Numbered from the stretch's first letter, positions 17,453 to 26,624 are shown. The stretch: 64,000 nt of DNA from Mycobacterium pinniadriaticum (GCF_026242045.1 NZ_JAPJDO010000025.1:23962-87961); one strand, 5' to 3'. Notes: generated by a model from the sequence alone, not told the origin. Program-made: numbers and translations.

Positions 17453-17954
17453 GCTCCCCGAGCGACTGGCAGACATTCACGCGATTCGTGACGTGGTGGC
17501 GATGTACTGTCGCGGCGTCGACCGGCTCGATCTCGAGCTGGTGCGACGGGCGTATCACGCCGACGGCATCGACCATCACACCGGTTTCGACGGGACGGTT
17601 GACGAGTTCGTGTCGTGGTTACACAAGAACCTCGAATCCATTGCGGGAACAATGCATTTCATCGGCAACCAGCATGTCGATTTCGTCGGCGACGATATCG
17701 CGATCAGCGAGACCTACCTGATGGCAACGCATTGGGGCCGGCCCGATCAGGACCGGCGCGCCAACTTCACCACCGGCGCCCGATACGTCGACCTCATGGA
17801 GCGCCGCGACGGTCGGTGGGCCATCGCCGAGCGCTGGGCGGTGCGCGAATGGACCCGCCCGGACGTGTTCGTCGCGCCCGAGCGGCCCGGCCCACGCGGC
17901 ACTCGTGACGGTGACGACCCGCTGTCCGTCCTTGTGAAACGCTTTGGCCTGTAG
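17445..17954 (+). CDS. SnoaL-like / NTF2-fold protein
   Basis: 169 residues of cone-shaped SnoaL type: helical start DIHAIRDVVAMYCRGVDRLD, then GTMHFIGNQHVDFVGDDIAISETYL and WAIAERWAVREW. Family members are cyclases, dehydratases or isomerases, or bind small hydrophobic molecules. GTG 17445 is chosen because GGAGG lies 5 bp upstream; an in-frame ATG at 17427 lacks this. It is the third gene of the oxygenase operon and probably acts on the same pathway intermediate. Confidence 0.83.
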   Translation: MSELPERLADIHAIRDVVAMYCRGVDRLDLELVRRAYHADGIDHHTGFDGTVDEFVSWLHKNLESIAGTMHFIGNQHVDFVGDDIAISETYLMATHWGRPDQDRRANFTTGARYVDLMERRDGRWAIAERWAVREWTRPDVFVAPERPGPRGTRDGDDPLSVLVKRFGL

Positions 17955-17979
17955 ACAGTGCGAGTACCCTCAGCACACC

Positions 17980-18087
17980 ATGGCGGTCAACTGGCTCGAC
18001 GCCCCTGAAGCCCACGACGACCACTATCTGACCGTCGGGAACCCGTCGGTTTCGCGCCGCCCCCTGCCCTGGGGGCGGACAACGTGA
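17980..18087 (+). CDS. Short 35-codon ORF coupled to the antiporter gene; possible gene remnant
   Basis: ATG 17980 opens a 35-residue frame whose TGA (18085-18087) overlaps the GTG of the antiporter gene (GTGA). The first residues, MAVNWLDAPEAHD, resemble from memory the start of a larger ParB-like actinobacterial family, after which the similarity stops. It may be a decayed N-terminus kept as a translational leader. Whether it is translated is unknown. Confidence 0.35.
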   Translation: MAVNWLDAPEAHDDHYLTVGNPSVSRRPLPWGRTT

Positions 18088-19199
18088 GCTTCGGGTTCTC
18101 CACCCTGGCCCTGATCGCGGTCGTCGGCATGGTCGGGCCGCTGCTGGCATCGGTACCGCGATTACGCATCCCGGTGGTCATCGGCGAGCTCGCGGTCGGA
18201 TTGCTCATCGGCAGAACCGGATTCGGGATCGTTGACGCCGCCGATCCGACTTTCAGCCTGCTGGCCGACATCGGATTCGCCCTGGTGATGTTCGTGGTGG
18301 GCACCCACGTCCCGATCCGTGATGTCACTCTGCGTTCGTCGATTCCGGGGGCGGCATTGCGGGCCGTGCTCGTCGGCGCCGTGGCGACGGGTTTCGCGAT
18401 CGGGTTGGCCACGGTGTTCCACACCGGCCACGCCGCCGTGTATGCGGTGTTGATGTTCTCGTCTTCGGCGGCGTTGGTGTTGCCGGTCATCCAGTCACTC
18501 GGCATCGACGGGCCCTCGGTGAAGAGCGTCACCGCCCAGATCGCGATCGCCGACGCGACGTCGATCATCCTGCTGCCCTTGGTGATCGACCCGGACCGTG
18601 CGGTGACCGCGGCGATCGGGGCGGTGCTGATCGCACTGTGTGCCGCACTCCTGTTCGGTGCGCTGTGGGGTTTCGACCGCTGGGGGCTGCGCAAGCGGCT
18701 GCACCATTTCTCCGAGGACAACGAGTTCGCCCTGGAATTGCGGATCAGCCTGATCGTGCTGTTCGCGCTCGCCGCCCTTGCGGTCACCACGCACGTGTCG
18801 ATCATGCTGGCCGGTTTCGCGCTGGGCCTGGCGGTCAAGGCCGCAGGCGAACCGCGTCGATTGGCGCGCCAGCTGTTCGGCATCACCGAGGGATTGTTCA
18901 GTCCGCTGTTCTTCGTCTGGCTGGGCGCCTCGCTGCGGGTGCGCGAACTCGGGGACGATCCCGCCTACATCCTGCTCGGGGTCGGCCTTGGAGTGGGTGC
19001 GGTACTGGCGCACTGTGTCGCGGCCCAACTCGGGGTGCCGGTTGCCGCGGCCACCCTGGGCACCCAGAAGGATCTGCTGTCGCCGGGCGAACCATCGGCG
19101 CTGATGCTCGGAGCGCTGCTGACCATCGGCGTCACCTCGGTGGCCAGCGTTGCCGCGGCGCGCCGGAACCGGGAGCAGCCGACGCCGCCGGCTGCGTGA
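18084..19199 (+). CDS. Cation:proton antiporter, CPA2/Kef-type membrane domain
   Basis: 371 residues with about 11-12 hydrophobic segments and the Na_H_Exchanger pattern. LRIPVVIGELAVGLLIGRTGFG near the N-terminus and IQSLGIDGPSVKSVTAQIAIADATSII near the middle are typical; the latter holds the conserved Asp of ion exchange. There is no C-terminal TrkA-N/RCK domain, so regulation differs from KefB/KefC. It starts at GTG 18084, coupled to the 35-codon ORF. Confidence 0.87.
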   Translation: MSFGFSTLALIAVVGMVGPLLASVPRLRIPVVIGELAVGLLIGRTGFGIVDAADPTFSLLADIGFALVMFVVGTHVPIRDVTLRSSIPGAALRAVLVGAVATGFAIGLATVFHTGHAAVYAVLMFSSSAALVLPVIQSLGIDGPSVKSVTAQIAIADATSIILLPLVIDPDRAVTAAIGAVLIALCAALLFGALWGFDRWGLRKRLHHFSEDNEFALELRISLIVLFALAALAVTTHVSIMLAGFALGLAVKAAGEPRRLARQLFGITEGLFSPLFFVWLGASLRVRELGDDPAYILLGVGLGVGAVLAHCVAAQLGVPVAAATLGTQKDLLSPGEPSALMLGALLTIGVTSVASVAAARRNREQPTPPAA

Positions 19200-19299
19200 C
19201 GGCATTCCGGCGGCATTGCGGCTTGGCACATCGAGTCAGACGTGAGAGCGATGCCTAAGACGATTCCGTCACTCTCGGTTCTGAGTCGATGTGGGATGT

Positions 19300-20199
19300 C
19301 TAGCTCGGCGGCACGAACCCGTCCGTGCGGGGCTCAGGCGCAGGCGCAACCGGCCCCTGCGGTGGGACGGCGGGGTAGGGCGGTGGCGGAGCGCTGGGAT
19401 ATGACGGCGGCGGAGCCGGATGGGTCGGTGGTGGGAGCGGTCCGGACGGTCGCAGCCGAGCCAGTTCACGACGGTGCCGTTCGGCGAGCACCGCCGCGAG
19501 AACGTACTGCGGCGGGACGCCGGGCGGCGGCGGTGGTGAGATGCGGCCGACGACATCGATGGCAATCCGGTAGGCCATCTCGTCGCGCACCGATGGCTCC
19601 AATTGTGGCGCCCGTGCCAGGAATTGGCGTGCCAGCTCAGCCTGGTCGGGGCTCAGCGCGGACAATTCGAGCGAGGACGCCCACCAGGCGAGGGCGGGCG
19701 GCATCACCGGTGGCGGCGGCAGCTTGGGGCCTCGTTCGCTGATCACGACGGTGCCGGCGAATACGTCGCCGATGCGTTTGCCGCGCGGCGAGATCAGGCT
19801 GCAGATCACCGCGGGGCCACCGGTGAACATCCAGATCTCCACGAACCCGGCCAGGGCGCGAAACAAGGCCTGCCGGAACCGTTCCGGGCCGCCGTCATCG
19901 GAGACCACCCGAAGGCCCATCACGATCTTGCCCAGTGTCCTTCCCCGGGTGGCGGTTTCGAAGACGACGGGATAACCCACGAGCGCCAGCACGGTGAAGA
20001 TGATCAGGATCGCAGCCGACAGTGCATCGTCGAGCTGGGTGAGGACCGCCGCCCACAGCAGGATGCCGACGATGTAGCCGATCATGATGACGGCGATGTC
20101 GATCAGCGCGCCGACGGCCCGCACCGGCAGCTGGGCGATCTGGACGTCGAGGACAACCGCGTCCCCGGTCACCACGGTCTCGGGCACCATGACGATCAA
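19300..20199 (-). CDS. RDD family membrane protein with Pro-rich tail
   Basis: 299 residues. The N-terminal RDD domain has four hydrophobic segments, RAVGALIDIAVIMIGY with the Arg and Asp of the name, and GRTLGKIVMGLRVV. The last 90 residues are Pro-rich cytoplasmic tail (PPPTHPAPPPSYPSAPPPPYP). Corresponds to Rv3695 as I recall. Divergent from the SpoIIM gene across 77 bp, which must hold both promoters. The start may be Met 20199 or 20190. Confidence 0.87.
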   Translation of the reverse strand: MIVMVPETVVTGDAVVLDVQIAQLPVRAVGALIDIAVIMIGYIVGILLWAAVLTQLDDALSAAILIIFTVLALVGYPVVFETATRGRTLGKIVMGLRVVSDDGGPERFRQALFRALAGFVEIWMFTGGPAVICSLISPRGKRIGDVFAGTVVISERGPKLPPPPVMPPALAWWASSLELSALSPDQAELARQFLARAPQLEPSVRDEMAYRIAIDVVGRISPPPPPGVPPQYVLAAVLAERHRRELARLRPSGPLPPPTHPAPPPSYPSAPPPPYPAVPPQGPVAPAPEPRTDGFVPPS

Positions 20200-20276
20200 C
20201 GGTACTAGTGTCGGCGTGCCGGCCTCCCGCCTCCGGCCGTTCCGGCCGGCATCGTCGCCCGGCTAAAGTCGGCCGG

Positions 20277-21269
20277 GTGGACGTCGACGCATTCGTGCTC
20301 GCTCACCAGGACAGCTGGAAGCGGCTCGACGAGCTGGTCAAACGGCGTCGTCGGCTGTCCGGTGCCGAGGTGGATGAGCTCGTCGAGCTCTACCAGCGGG
20401 TCTCCACCCATCTGTCGATGGTGCGCTCGGCATCGTCGGATTCCGTTCTGGTCGGCCGGCTGTCCAGTCTGGTGGCGCGGGCACGCGCGGCCGTGACCGG
20501 GGCGCACGCCCCGATGTGGCACGAGTTCGGCCGGTTCTGGACGGTGTCGTTCCCGGTGGTGGCCTACCGGGCGTGGCGGTGGTGGCTGGCCACGGCGATC
20601 GTGTTCTTCGCTGTCGCGGTGGCCATCGGGATCTGGGTGAGCGGAAACCACGAGGTGCAGTCGGCGCTGAGCACGCCGGCGGAGATCGAACACCTGGTCA
20701 ACCACGACTTCGCCTCGTATTACAGCGAGAACCCGGCCGGTTCGTTCGCGTTGCGGGTGTGGGTGAACAACTCCTGGGTCGCCGCGCAGTGCATCGCCTT
20801 CGCGATCCTGCTGGGCATCCCGATCCCGTGGGTGCTGTTCCAGAACGCCGCCAACCTCGGCGTCATGGGTGGGTTGATGATGGACGCCGGCAAGGCCGAC
20901 GTGCTGTTCGGGCTGCTCATCCCGCACGGGCTGTTGGAGCTGACGGCGGTGTTCCTTGCCGGCGCGGTCGGCATGCGGCTGGGTTGGACAGTGATCTCGC
21001 CGGGTGATCGGCCCCGCAGCCAAGCCCTGGCCGAGCAGGGCCGCGCGGTGGTCGCGGCGGCGGTCGGGCTCACCGGCGTGTTGCTGGTGTCGGGGTTGAT
21101 CGAGGCGTTGGTGACGCCGTCGCCGCTGCCGACCTTCCTGCGTATCGGCATCGGTGTGGCCGCCGAGGCAGCCTTCCTGTTCTATGTCGTCTACTTCGGC
21201 CGCAAGGCCGGCCGAGCCGGTGAGACCGGGGACGTCGAGGACGCCCCCGACGTCGTTCCCACGGGCTAA
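20277..21269 (+). CDS. SpoIIM / stage II sporulation protein M-like membrane protein
   Basis: 330 residues from GTG 20277. The soluble N-terminal helical part (LDELVKRRRRLSGAEVDELVELYQ) is followed by about five or six membrane segments, with the family signature WVNNSWVAAQCIAFAILLGIP and GLLIPHGLLELTAVFLAGAVGMRLGW. The gene lies beside the divergent RDD gene and faces the MoxR/DUF58 operon; this group recurs as a conserved actinobacterial membrane-complex cluster (Rv3694c counterpart). Function undefined. Confidence 0.87.
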   Translation: MDVDAFVLAHQDSWKRLDELVKRRRRLSGAEVDELVELYQRVSTHLSMVRSASSDSVLVGRLSSLVARARAAVTGAHAPMWHEFGRFWTVSFPVVAYRAWRWWLATAIVFFAVAVAIGIWVSGNHEVQSALSTPAEIEHLVNHDFASYYSENPAGSFALRVWVNNSWVAAQCIAFAILLGIPIPWVLFQNAANLGVMGGLMMDAGKADVLFGLLIPHGLLELTAVFLAGAVGMRLGWTVISPGDRPRSQALAEQGRAVVAAAVGLTGVLLVSGLIEALVTPSPLPTFLRIGIGVAAEAAFLFYVVYFGRKAGRAGETGDVEDAPDVVPTG

Positions 21270-21277
21270 CTCTCCTG

Positions 21278-21337
21278 GCGAGCAGACATAAACGGGCGCG
21301 AAATCTCGGCGTGTCGGGAACGTTTGCGTCTGGTCGC
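21278..21337. terminator. Convergent terminator sharing sequence with the glpK terminator
   Basis: Arms GCGAGCAGACATAAACG and CGTTTGCGTCTGGTCGC match at 14 of 17 positions as inverted repeats. The minus strand contains CCCGACACGCCGAG, which is also present in the glpK terminator at 13805-13864, as is GCGAGCAG. It lies between the converging SpoIIM and DUF58 genes. Confidence 0.7.
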
Positions 21338-21347
21338 GGGAGAGAGG

Positions 21348-22670
21348 TTAGAGGCGGCCGGCGGCCTTCATCGCCAGGTAGCGGTCGGCCAGGGCCGGCG
21401 CCAGGTCCTCCGGCGGCGCGTCGACCACCTCCACGCCGCTGTGCCGCAACCGGCTGGCGATGGTGCGCCGGTCATTGCGGGCCCGTTCGGCCGCCGCCGC
21501 GTCGTAGACCTGGGCGGCGTCCGAGCGGCCGGCCGCGAGATCATCGACGCGTGGATCAGACACCGCCGCGACGATCACCTGGTGCCGGGCCGACAGCTGC
21601 GGCAACACCGGCAGCAGGCCCTCGTCGAGCGCCGAGGCGTTGAGGTCGGTCAGCAGCACCACCAGCGCCCGGCGGCGCACCCGGCGCTGCACGGAGGCGA
21701 CCATGGCGGTGGCATCCGACTCGATCAGAGCCGGCTCCAGCGGTGCCATGGCCTCCACCAGTTGGGCGAGCAGCTCGGTTCGGGAGGCGCCGAACACCGC
21801 CGCCCGGGTGATCCGGTCGTGGGCGAGGAAGTCGACGTGGTCGCCGGCGCGCGCGGCCAGCGCGGCCAACAGCAGCGCGGCGTCCATCGACCAGTCCAGT
21901 CGGGGCCAGCCGCCCGGGTCCCTGGCGGTGGGATCCACACCGACGCGCCCCGCCGATGTCCGGCCGGTGTCGAGCACGATCACCACCCGCCGGTCACGTT
22001 CGGGTCGCCAGGTGCGCACCACCACGTCGGCGCGGCGGGCAGTGGCCCGCCAGTCGATCGAGCGGACATCGTCGCCCACGACGTATTCGCGCAGCGAGTC
22101 GAATTCGGTGCCTTGGCCGCGGATCAGCACGGGCAGTAGGCCGTCGATCTCGCGCAGCCGGGCCAGCCGGGACGGCAGGTGCTTACGAGACAGGAACGGT
22201 GGCAGGATGCGCACCTGACCGGTGACGGGGTAGGACCGCTGGCGGCCGGCGATGCCCAGGGGTCCGATCGAGCGGACGGTGACGCCGTCGGAGTGCAGGT
22301 CGCCGCGACGTACCGGCCGCAGCACCGTTGTGACGGTGAGTGTTTCAGTCTCACGAACAGCGATCGAATGTGCGCGGGGCTCGGCACATGCGCTGGGTGG
22401 CCAGGCATCGCGCAAGGCGCCACGGAACCGGCGGGATCCGGCGTTGTGTACCTGCAGGGCGGCGTTGACGGGTTGACCCAACCGGGCAGATGCATCGCCG
22501 GCCCGGGTCAACCGCAGCGCACCCGGATGTCCGGCGAACGCCACATCGACGCCGATCGCGGCCAGCAACACCAGCAGCACGGCCACGAATGTGGTTGCCG
22601 GCCATGGTGACAGCGCGATCGGCAGTACGCCCAACAGGGCGATCAGCCCGGCGCGCCCGGTGAGGACCAC
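21348..22670 (-). CDS. DUF58 domain protein, MoxR partner
   Basis: 440 residues from GTG 22670, which shares one base with the stop of the MoxR gene (TAGTG). Two N-terminal membrane segments (LIALLGVLPIAL, TFVAVLLVLLAAIG) precede the DUF58 core SLREYVVGDDVRSIDWRATAR, followed by a von Willebrand A-like region (VVIVLDTGRTSAG, ALVVLLTDLNAS). In MoxR systems the DUF58/VWA protein is the client or adaptor of the AAA+ ATPase. Rv3693 counterpart. Confidence 0.9.
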   Translation of the reverse strand: MVLTGRAGLIALLGVLPIALSPWPATTFVAVLLVLLAAIGVDVAFAGHPGALRLTRAGDASARLGQPVNAALQVHNAGSRRFRGALRDAWPPSACAEPRAHSIAVRETETLTVTTVLRPVRRGDLHSDGVTVRSIGPLGIAGRQRSYPVTGQVRILPPFLSRKHLPSRLARLREIDGLLPVLIRGQGTEFDSLREYVVGDDVRSIDWRATARRADVVVRTWRPERDRRVVIVLDTGRTSAGRVGVDPTARDPGGWPRLDWSMDAALLLAALAARAGDHVDFLAHDRITRAAVFGASRTELLAQLVEAMAPLEPALIESDATAMVASVQRRVRRRALVVLLTDLNASALDEGLLPVLPQLSARHQVIVAAVSDPRVDDLAAGRSDAAQVYDAAAAERARNDRRTIASRLRHSGVEVVDAPPEDLAPALADRYLAMKAAGRL

Positions 22671-23653
22671 TAGCGTGGCACCGGCACCGAGGCCAGGATG
22701 CCGTCGAGCACCCCATCGGGGGTGGCACCCTCGAGTTCGGCTTCCGGGCGTAGCGCTATCCGGTGGCGGAGCGTCGGCCGGGCCATGGCCTTGACGTCGT
22801 CCGGAGTGACGTAGCCGCGGCCCGACAGCCACGCCCACGACCGCGCCGTGCCCAGCAGTGCGGTGGCGCCGCGTGGCGACACCCCGAGCTGAAGCGATGG
22901 CGAATTCCTTGTCGCGCCGACGATATCGACGATGTAGCCGAGCACCTCATCGGCGATCAGCACCTGTTTCACCGCCCGGCGGCCTGCGGCGAGTTCGGCT
23001 GCGCCCGCAACCGGGTGGATGGTGCTCAGATCGCGGGGGTCGAAGCCGCCGGCGTGCCGGGACAGGATCGCGATCTCCTGGTCGCGCGGGGGCAGCGGGA
23101 CGTTCAGCTTCAGCAGGAACCGGTCCAGCTGCGCCTCGGGCAGCTGATAGGTGCCTTCGTACTCGATCGGGTTCTGGGTGGCGGCGACGATGAACGGGTC
23201 GGGTAGCAGTCGGGGCTCGCCGTCCACGCTGACCTGGCGTTCCTCCATCGCCTCGAGCAGGGCCGCCTGGGTTTTCGGTGGGGTGCGGTTGATTTCGTCG
23301 GCCAGCATGAGGTTGGTGAACACCGGGCCTTCGCGGAAGACGAAGGCTGCCGTCCTGGCGTCGTAGACCAGCGACCCGGTGACATCGCCTGGCATCAGGT
23401 CCGGTGTGAACTGCACCCGCTTGAAGTCCAGCTGCAGTGCCGCGGCCATCGCCCGCACCAACAGCGTCTTGGCAACACCCGGAACACCTTCCAGCAGGAC
23501 GTGGCCGCGGCACAGCAGGGCGATCACCAGTCCGCTGATCACGGCGTCCTGTCCGACGACGGCCTTGGCGATCTCACCGCGCAAGGCCAGTAGTGCGGCC
23601 CGGGCCGCATCGCTCTCGGCGGTGGGCGAGGGTGGTGGGGCAAAATGCGTCAC
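22670..23653 (-). CDS. MoxR-type AAA+ ATPase
   Basis: 327 residues from GTG 23653, overlapping the DUF4350 stop by GTGA. Walker A is GVPGVAKTLL, Walker B is LMLADEINR, sensor 1 is VAATQNPIEYEGTYQLPEAQLDRF, all characteristic of MoxR ATPases that act as chaperones in assembling metal centres or complexes. Likely partners are the membrane proteins in the same operon. Upstream frame extension to 24022 overlaps DUF4350 and is rejected. Rv3692 (moxR2) counterpart. Confidence 0.92.
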   Translation of the reverse strand: MTHFAPPPSPTAESDAARAALLALRGEIAKAVVGQDAVISGLVIALLCRGHVLLEGVPGVAKTLLVRAMAAALQLDFKRVQFTPDLMPGDVTGSLVYDARTAAFVFREGPVFTNLMLADEINRTPPKTQAALLEAMEERQVSVDGEPRLLPDPFIVAATQNPIEYEGTYQLPEAQLDRFLLKLNVPLPPRDQEIAILSRHAGGFDPRDLSTIHPVAGAAELAAGRRAVKQVLIADEVLGYIVDIVGATRNSPSLQLGVSPRGATALLGTARSWAWLSGRGYVTPDDVKAMARPTLRHRIALRPEAELEGATPDGVLDGILASVPVPR

Positions 23654-24774
23654 GACGTCGTGACCTGCCTTTCGATGTCGTCGAGTGCGTGGGCCAGATG
23701 GAGGAGATCGGAATCGGTGGAGGGTGGTGGGCCGAACAACACATGCCGCACGGTGTTCGGGTCTCCCGGGTAGCGCGCAGCGATCGCGTCCACGACCGCG
23801 GCGGGAGAAGCGTTGGGGCCCAGCCCCAGTCGCGGTGCCAGTCGCTGCAATGTCGCGGCGCGCAGTGCTTGGGCCGCTTGCCCGCGGGCGCGCCGGGATC
23901 GGTACAGCCGGGCACGTCCTTCGACCGTTTCCGAAGCCCGTACGACCACCGGTAGCTTCTCGGCGACCAGCGGGCCCAGCCGGCGGCCCTGCCACACGGC
24001 GAGCAGTACGACGACCAGACACAGCTGCCAGACCATCCAGCCCACCGCATCGGGCATCAGGTCGGTCAGCGAAGAGCCCTCCGAGACGCTTTCACCCTCG
24101 GGGCGTTGCGGTGCGTACCAGATGAGTCGCGGACGGTTGCCGGCCAGGTTCAGCGCCAGCGCGGCGTTGCCTTGTTTGAGTAGTCCGCCGTTGGTCATGA
24201 AGTCCGCGCTGCCGACGACGGTGATGGTGCGGCCCCCAGCCTGGTAGCGGACCAGGGCCCCGCCGTAGCACCGGGTCAGATCGATGTCGCCGGCCTTCTC
24301 ATAGGTATCGGCGGTGTCCAGTTGCGCTGTCCCGGACCGATTCGCCTCCGGCAGATCGCAATCGGGCTCCATGGTGAGCATGCTGGCGCCGCCGAGGCGG
24401 ATATCGGGAGAAAGCGCCTCCCGCACGCGTGAAGTGGGTTCCACCAGCAGGCGGTCGCCGGGGACGGCTGCCAGGCGTCTCAGCAGATCCGTATCACGGG
24501 TGTAGTAGGTCTCTGCCGCCAGCAGCAGCGTGTCCGGGCGGGCGGCCCGCTCCACATCGGCTACGTCGTCGGCGACGACGACATCGACACCGCGCTCGCG
24601 AAGCAGGGTGACCACGGCGTGTGCACCGGCGGGGCGGGTGGAGTCGGGATCCATCCGGCCGCCCGGGCGGGGCGCGGTGAGGAAGGCGCTGACCGCGGCG
24701 ATCGCCGCGATCGTGATCAGCGCCAGGGCAATCCAACGTCCGGTGCGCCAGCGTTGGCCGATAGTGGTGCTCAC
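23650..24774 (-). CDS. DUF4350 membrane protein
   Basis: 374 residues, GTG start 24774 overlapping the DUF4129 stop. One membrane segment lies near residues 14-33 (WIALALITIAAIAAVSAFL) and another near 247-262 (GWMVWQLCLVVVLLAVW). Between them is an extracytoplasmic domain with DUF4350 features (AGAHAVVTLLRERGVDVVVADD). The C-terminal cytoplasmic part is Arg-rich. Third gene of the MoxR operon; function unknown, likely part of the same envelope complex. Confidence 0.86.
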   Translation of the reverse strand: MSTTIGQRWRTGRWIALALITIAAIAAVSAFLTAPRPGGRMDPDSTRPAGAHAVVTLLRERGVDVVVADDVADVERAARPDTLLLAAETYYTRDTDLLRRLAAVPGDRLLVEPTSRVREALSPDIRLGGASMLTMEPDCDLPEANRSGTAQLDTADTYEKAGDIDLTRCYGGALVRYQAGGRTITVVGSADFMTNGGLLKQGNAALALNLAGNRPRLIWYAPQRPEGESVSEGSSLTDLMPDAVGWMVWQLCLVVVLLAVWQGRRLGPLVAEKLPVVVRASETVEGRARLYRSRRARGQAAQALRAATLQRLAPRLGLGPNASPAAVVDAIAARYPGDPNTVRHVLFGPPPSTDSDLLHLAHALDDIERQVTTS

Positions 24775-25424
24775 CGCAGCGGTGCCCAGGTGTCAGGGGT
24801 GGCGGGAGCGGCCACGTCGGCGGTGCTCGGGGCGCCGTGACGACGCAGCGCATCGTCGAGTTCGGCGACCATCCGGTAGTCGGGTTCGGTACCGGGTTGC
24901 TCACCGTAGGTGACGTCGTTGAATACCGCTGCCGCGCGCCGTAGTTCACCGTCGAATGCGGGCATCAGCTCGCCGGCGTCACGGGCGAGCTCGTTGGCGG
25001 TGCGGCCCGGGACGGGGTTGAGCAGCCCTCCTTGTTCGAGTTGGCGGCCCACCGCTCGAAGCCGGTGCCGGATCGCGGCCGCCCAGTTACCTTGGGTGGC
25101 ATACGTCTCCGCGGTTGCCCGGTGCTCGGCCGCGCTGAGTTCATGGGCGCCGAACAGTCCGGCACCCGCGCCGCGGTCGGTCCGCATCGTGCGCCTGGCG
25201 ACCCGGACCGCGACGATGAACGCCACCAGTACGACGAGGGCCAGCACCGTGATGGTCAACCAACCACCCGGGATCGAGGAACCCTCGAGGATCACCCGAT
25301 AGATCAACTCCTGCAGCCATTCACCGAGCCGGTCGGTCAATGACGGCTTGGGATAGATCGCTTTGGCCAGCTCATGCTGGGCCGCTTCATGCGCGGTTTC
25401 ACGGTCGATGTCGATGGTGGGCAT
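24771..25424 (-). CDS. DUF4129 membrane protein
   Basis: 217 residues from ATG 25424. There is one central membrane segment (WLTITVLALVVLVAFIVAV, about 55-73); the C-terminal cytoplasmic helical domain (WAAAIRHRLRAVGRQLEQGGLL, RTANELARDAG, FNDVTYGEQP) is the DUF4129 signature. In other bacteria such domains neighbour transglutaminase-like or MoxR proteins. It sits between the Pro-rich membrane protein (12 bp gap) and DUF4350 (GTGA overlap). Confidence 0.86.
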   Translation of the reverse strand: MPTIDIDRETAHEAAQHELAKAIYPKPSLTDRLGEWLQELIYRVILEGSSIPGGWLTITVLALVVLVAFIVAVRVARRTMRTDRGAGAGLFGAHELSAAEHRATAETYATQGNWAAAIRHRLRAVGRQLEQGGLLNPVPGRTANELARDAGELMPAFDGELRRAAAVFNDVTYGEQPGTEPDYRMVAELDDALRRHGAPSTADVAAPATPDTWAPLR

Positions 25425-25436
25425 GGTGTTATGGCG

Positions 25437-26624
25437 TCACCTCGACGGGGTCAGCCACAGATTGTCGGCCGCCATCGTGTCGCCGGGCCCGGCGGCGGCC
25501 CCGGTCTGCAACACCAGATCGAATGCCTCGGCACGGATCCGGATGTCGGTGTAGAGCAGCACCACCACCCCGGCGGTGAATGGTGCGGTGATGATCTGGG
25601 CGATCGCACCGCCGACGGCGGTCAGTGTGGTCGCCAGGATGACGCCGCCCGAGGACGTCTCCCCGAGCAGCAGCACCTGTCCGGCGATGCTGAACGGAAC
25701 CGAGACCGCGCCGGCGATCACCGCCGCGACGAGTCCGGCCAGCAGCCGTATTCCGATGACTCGCCAGAAGTGGTTGCGCACCAGTCCGAATGAGCGGCGG
25801 ATCGACGCCATCACGGGCTTTCGCTCCAACACGACCGCCACCGGTCCGAACGACAGCGCGGTGTACAGGTAGGTCAGGGCGGCGATCAACGCAAGTACCA
25901 GCGGGATACCGATGATCACCGCAGCGGCGCCGTTGGCGGCCGCCGCAATTCCGGCGATGACGCCCGCCACCACCCCGACCAGCACCATCGCGGCGAGTAT
26001 CTCCAGTGCGCTGAAACCGAGCAGTGCCAGCAGCCGGCTCTTCACCCGCTGCCAGGCCTCGCCGACGGTGATCTTGGCGCCGAACACCGCCCTCCCGACC
26101 ACCACTGTGAGCATGCCGGACAGCAGAATACCCGCCAGGAAGGTGGTCAGCGCCGTGGTGAGGCTGGACAGCGCGGACCCCACGAGCACCGGGGTGGACA
26201 GCTCTTCCCCGGTCGGGGCGCCGACCTTGGCGCCCATGGAAATCAGCGGTCCCAGCTGCAGGATCAGCGCCAGAAGTTGGGTGACCACCACGACAACGGT
26301 GGTCAGGCCCAGGGTCGCCTTCGGATTGGCCCGGATGTACCCGACCGCACCGTTGAAGATGTCGCTGAGCGAGAGCGGCCGCAGTGGGATGACACCGGGC
26401 TTGGCCGCCATGGGTACCGGCATGCCGTAACCCGGGGGCGGGTACCCCGGTGGGCCGTATGGCGGAGGGGGGTATCCCGGTGGGCCGTATGGCGGTGGCG
26501 GGTAGCCGGGCGCCGGGTATCCGGGTGGCGGATATCCGGCCCCTGGCCCATACGGTGGGTACCCGGGCGGCGGGAACGATGGCTGACCAGGCCATCCAGG
26601 CGGTCCGGCAGGTGGTGCCGTCAC
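25437..26624 (-). CDS. Polytopic membrane protein with PGYPP-rich N-terminus
   Basis: 395 residues from GTG 26624. The first 85 residues are repeats of Pro/Gly/Tyr (units like PPPGYP and PPYGPPG). After the sequence RPLSLSDIFNGAVGYIRANP come about six hydrophobic segments, resembling the membrane domain of glycerophosphodiester phosphodiesterase-type proteins, but no phosphodiesterase domain is present. Counterpart of Rv3689. It is the first gene of the MoxR operon and is preceded by a 10-codon ORF that overlaps its start codon. Confidence 0.85.
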   Translation of the reverse strand: MTAPPAGPPGWPGQPSFPPPGYPPYGPGAGYPPPGYPAPGYPPPPYGPPGYPPPPYGPPGYPPPGYGMPVPMAAKPGVIPLRPLSLSDIFNGAVGYIRANPKATLGLTTVVVVVTQLLALILQLGPLISMGAKVGAPTGEELSTPVLVGSALSSLTTALTTFLAGILLSGMLTVVVGRAVFGAKITVGEAWQRVKSRLLALLGFSALEILAAMVLVGVVAGVIAGIAAAANGAAAVIIGIPLVLALIAALTYLYTALSFGPVAVVLERKPVMASIRRSFGLVRNHFWRVIGIRLLAGLVAAVIAGAVSVPFSIAGQVLLLGETSSGGVILATTLTAVGGAIAQIITAPFTAGVVVLLYTDIRIRAEAFDLVLQTGAAAGPGDTMAADNLWLTPSR

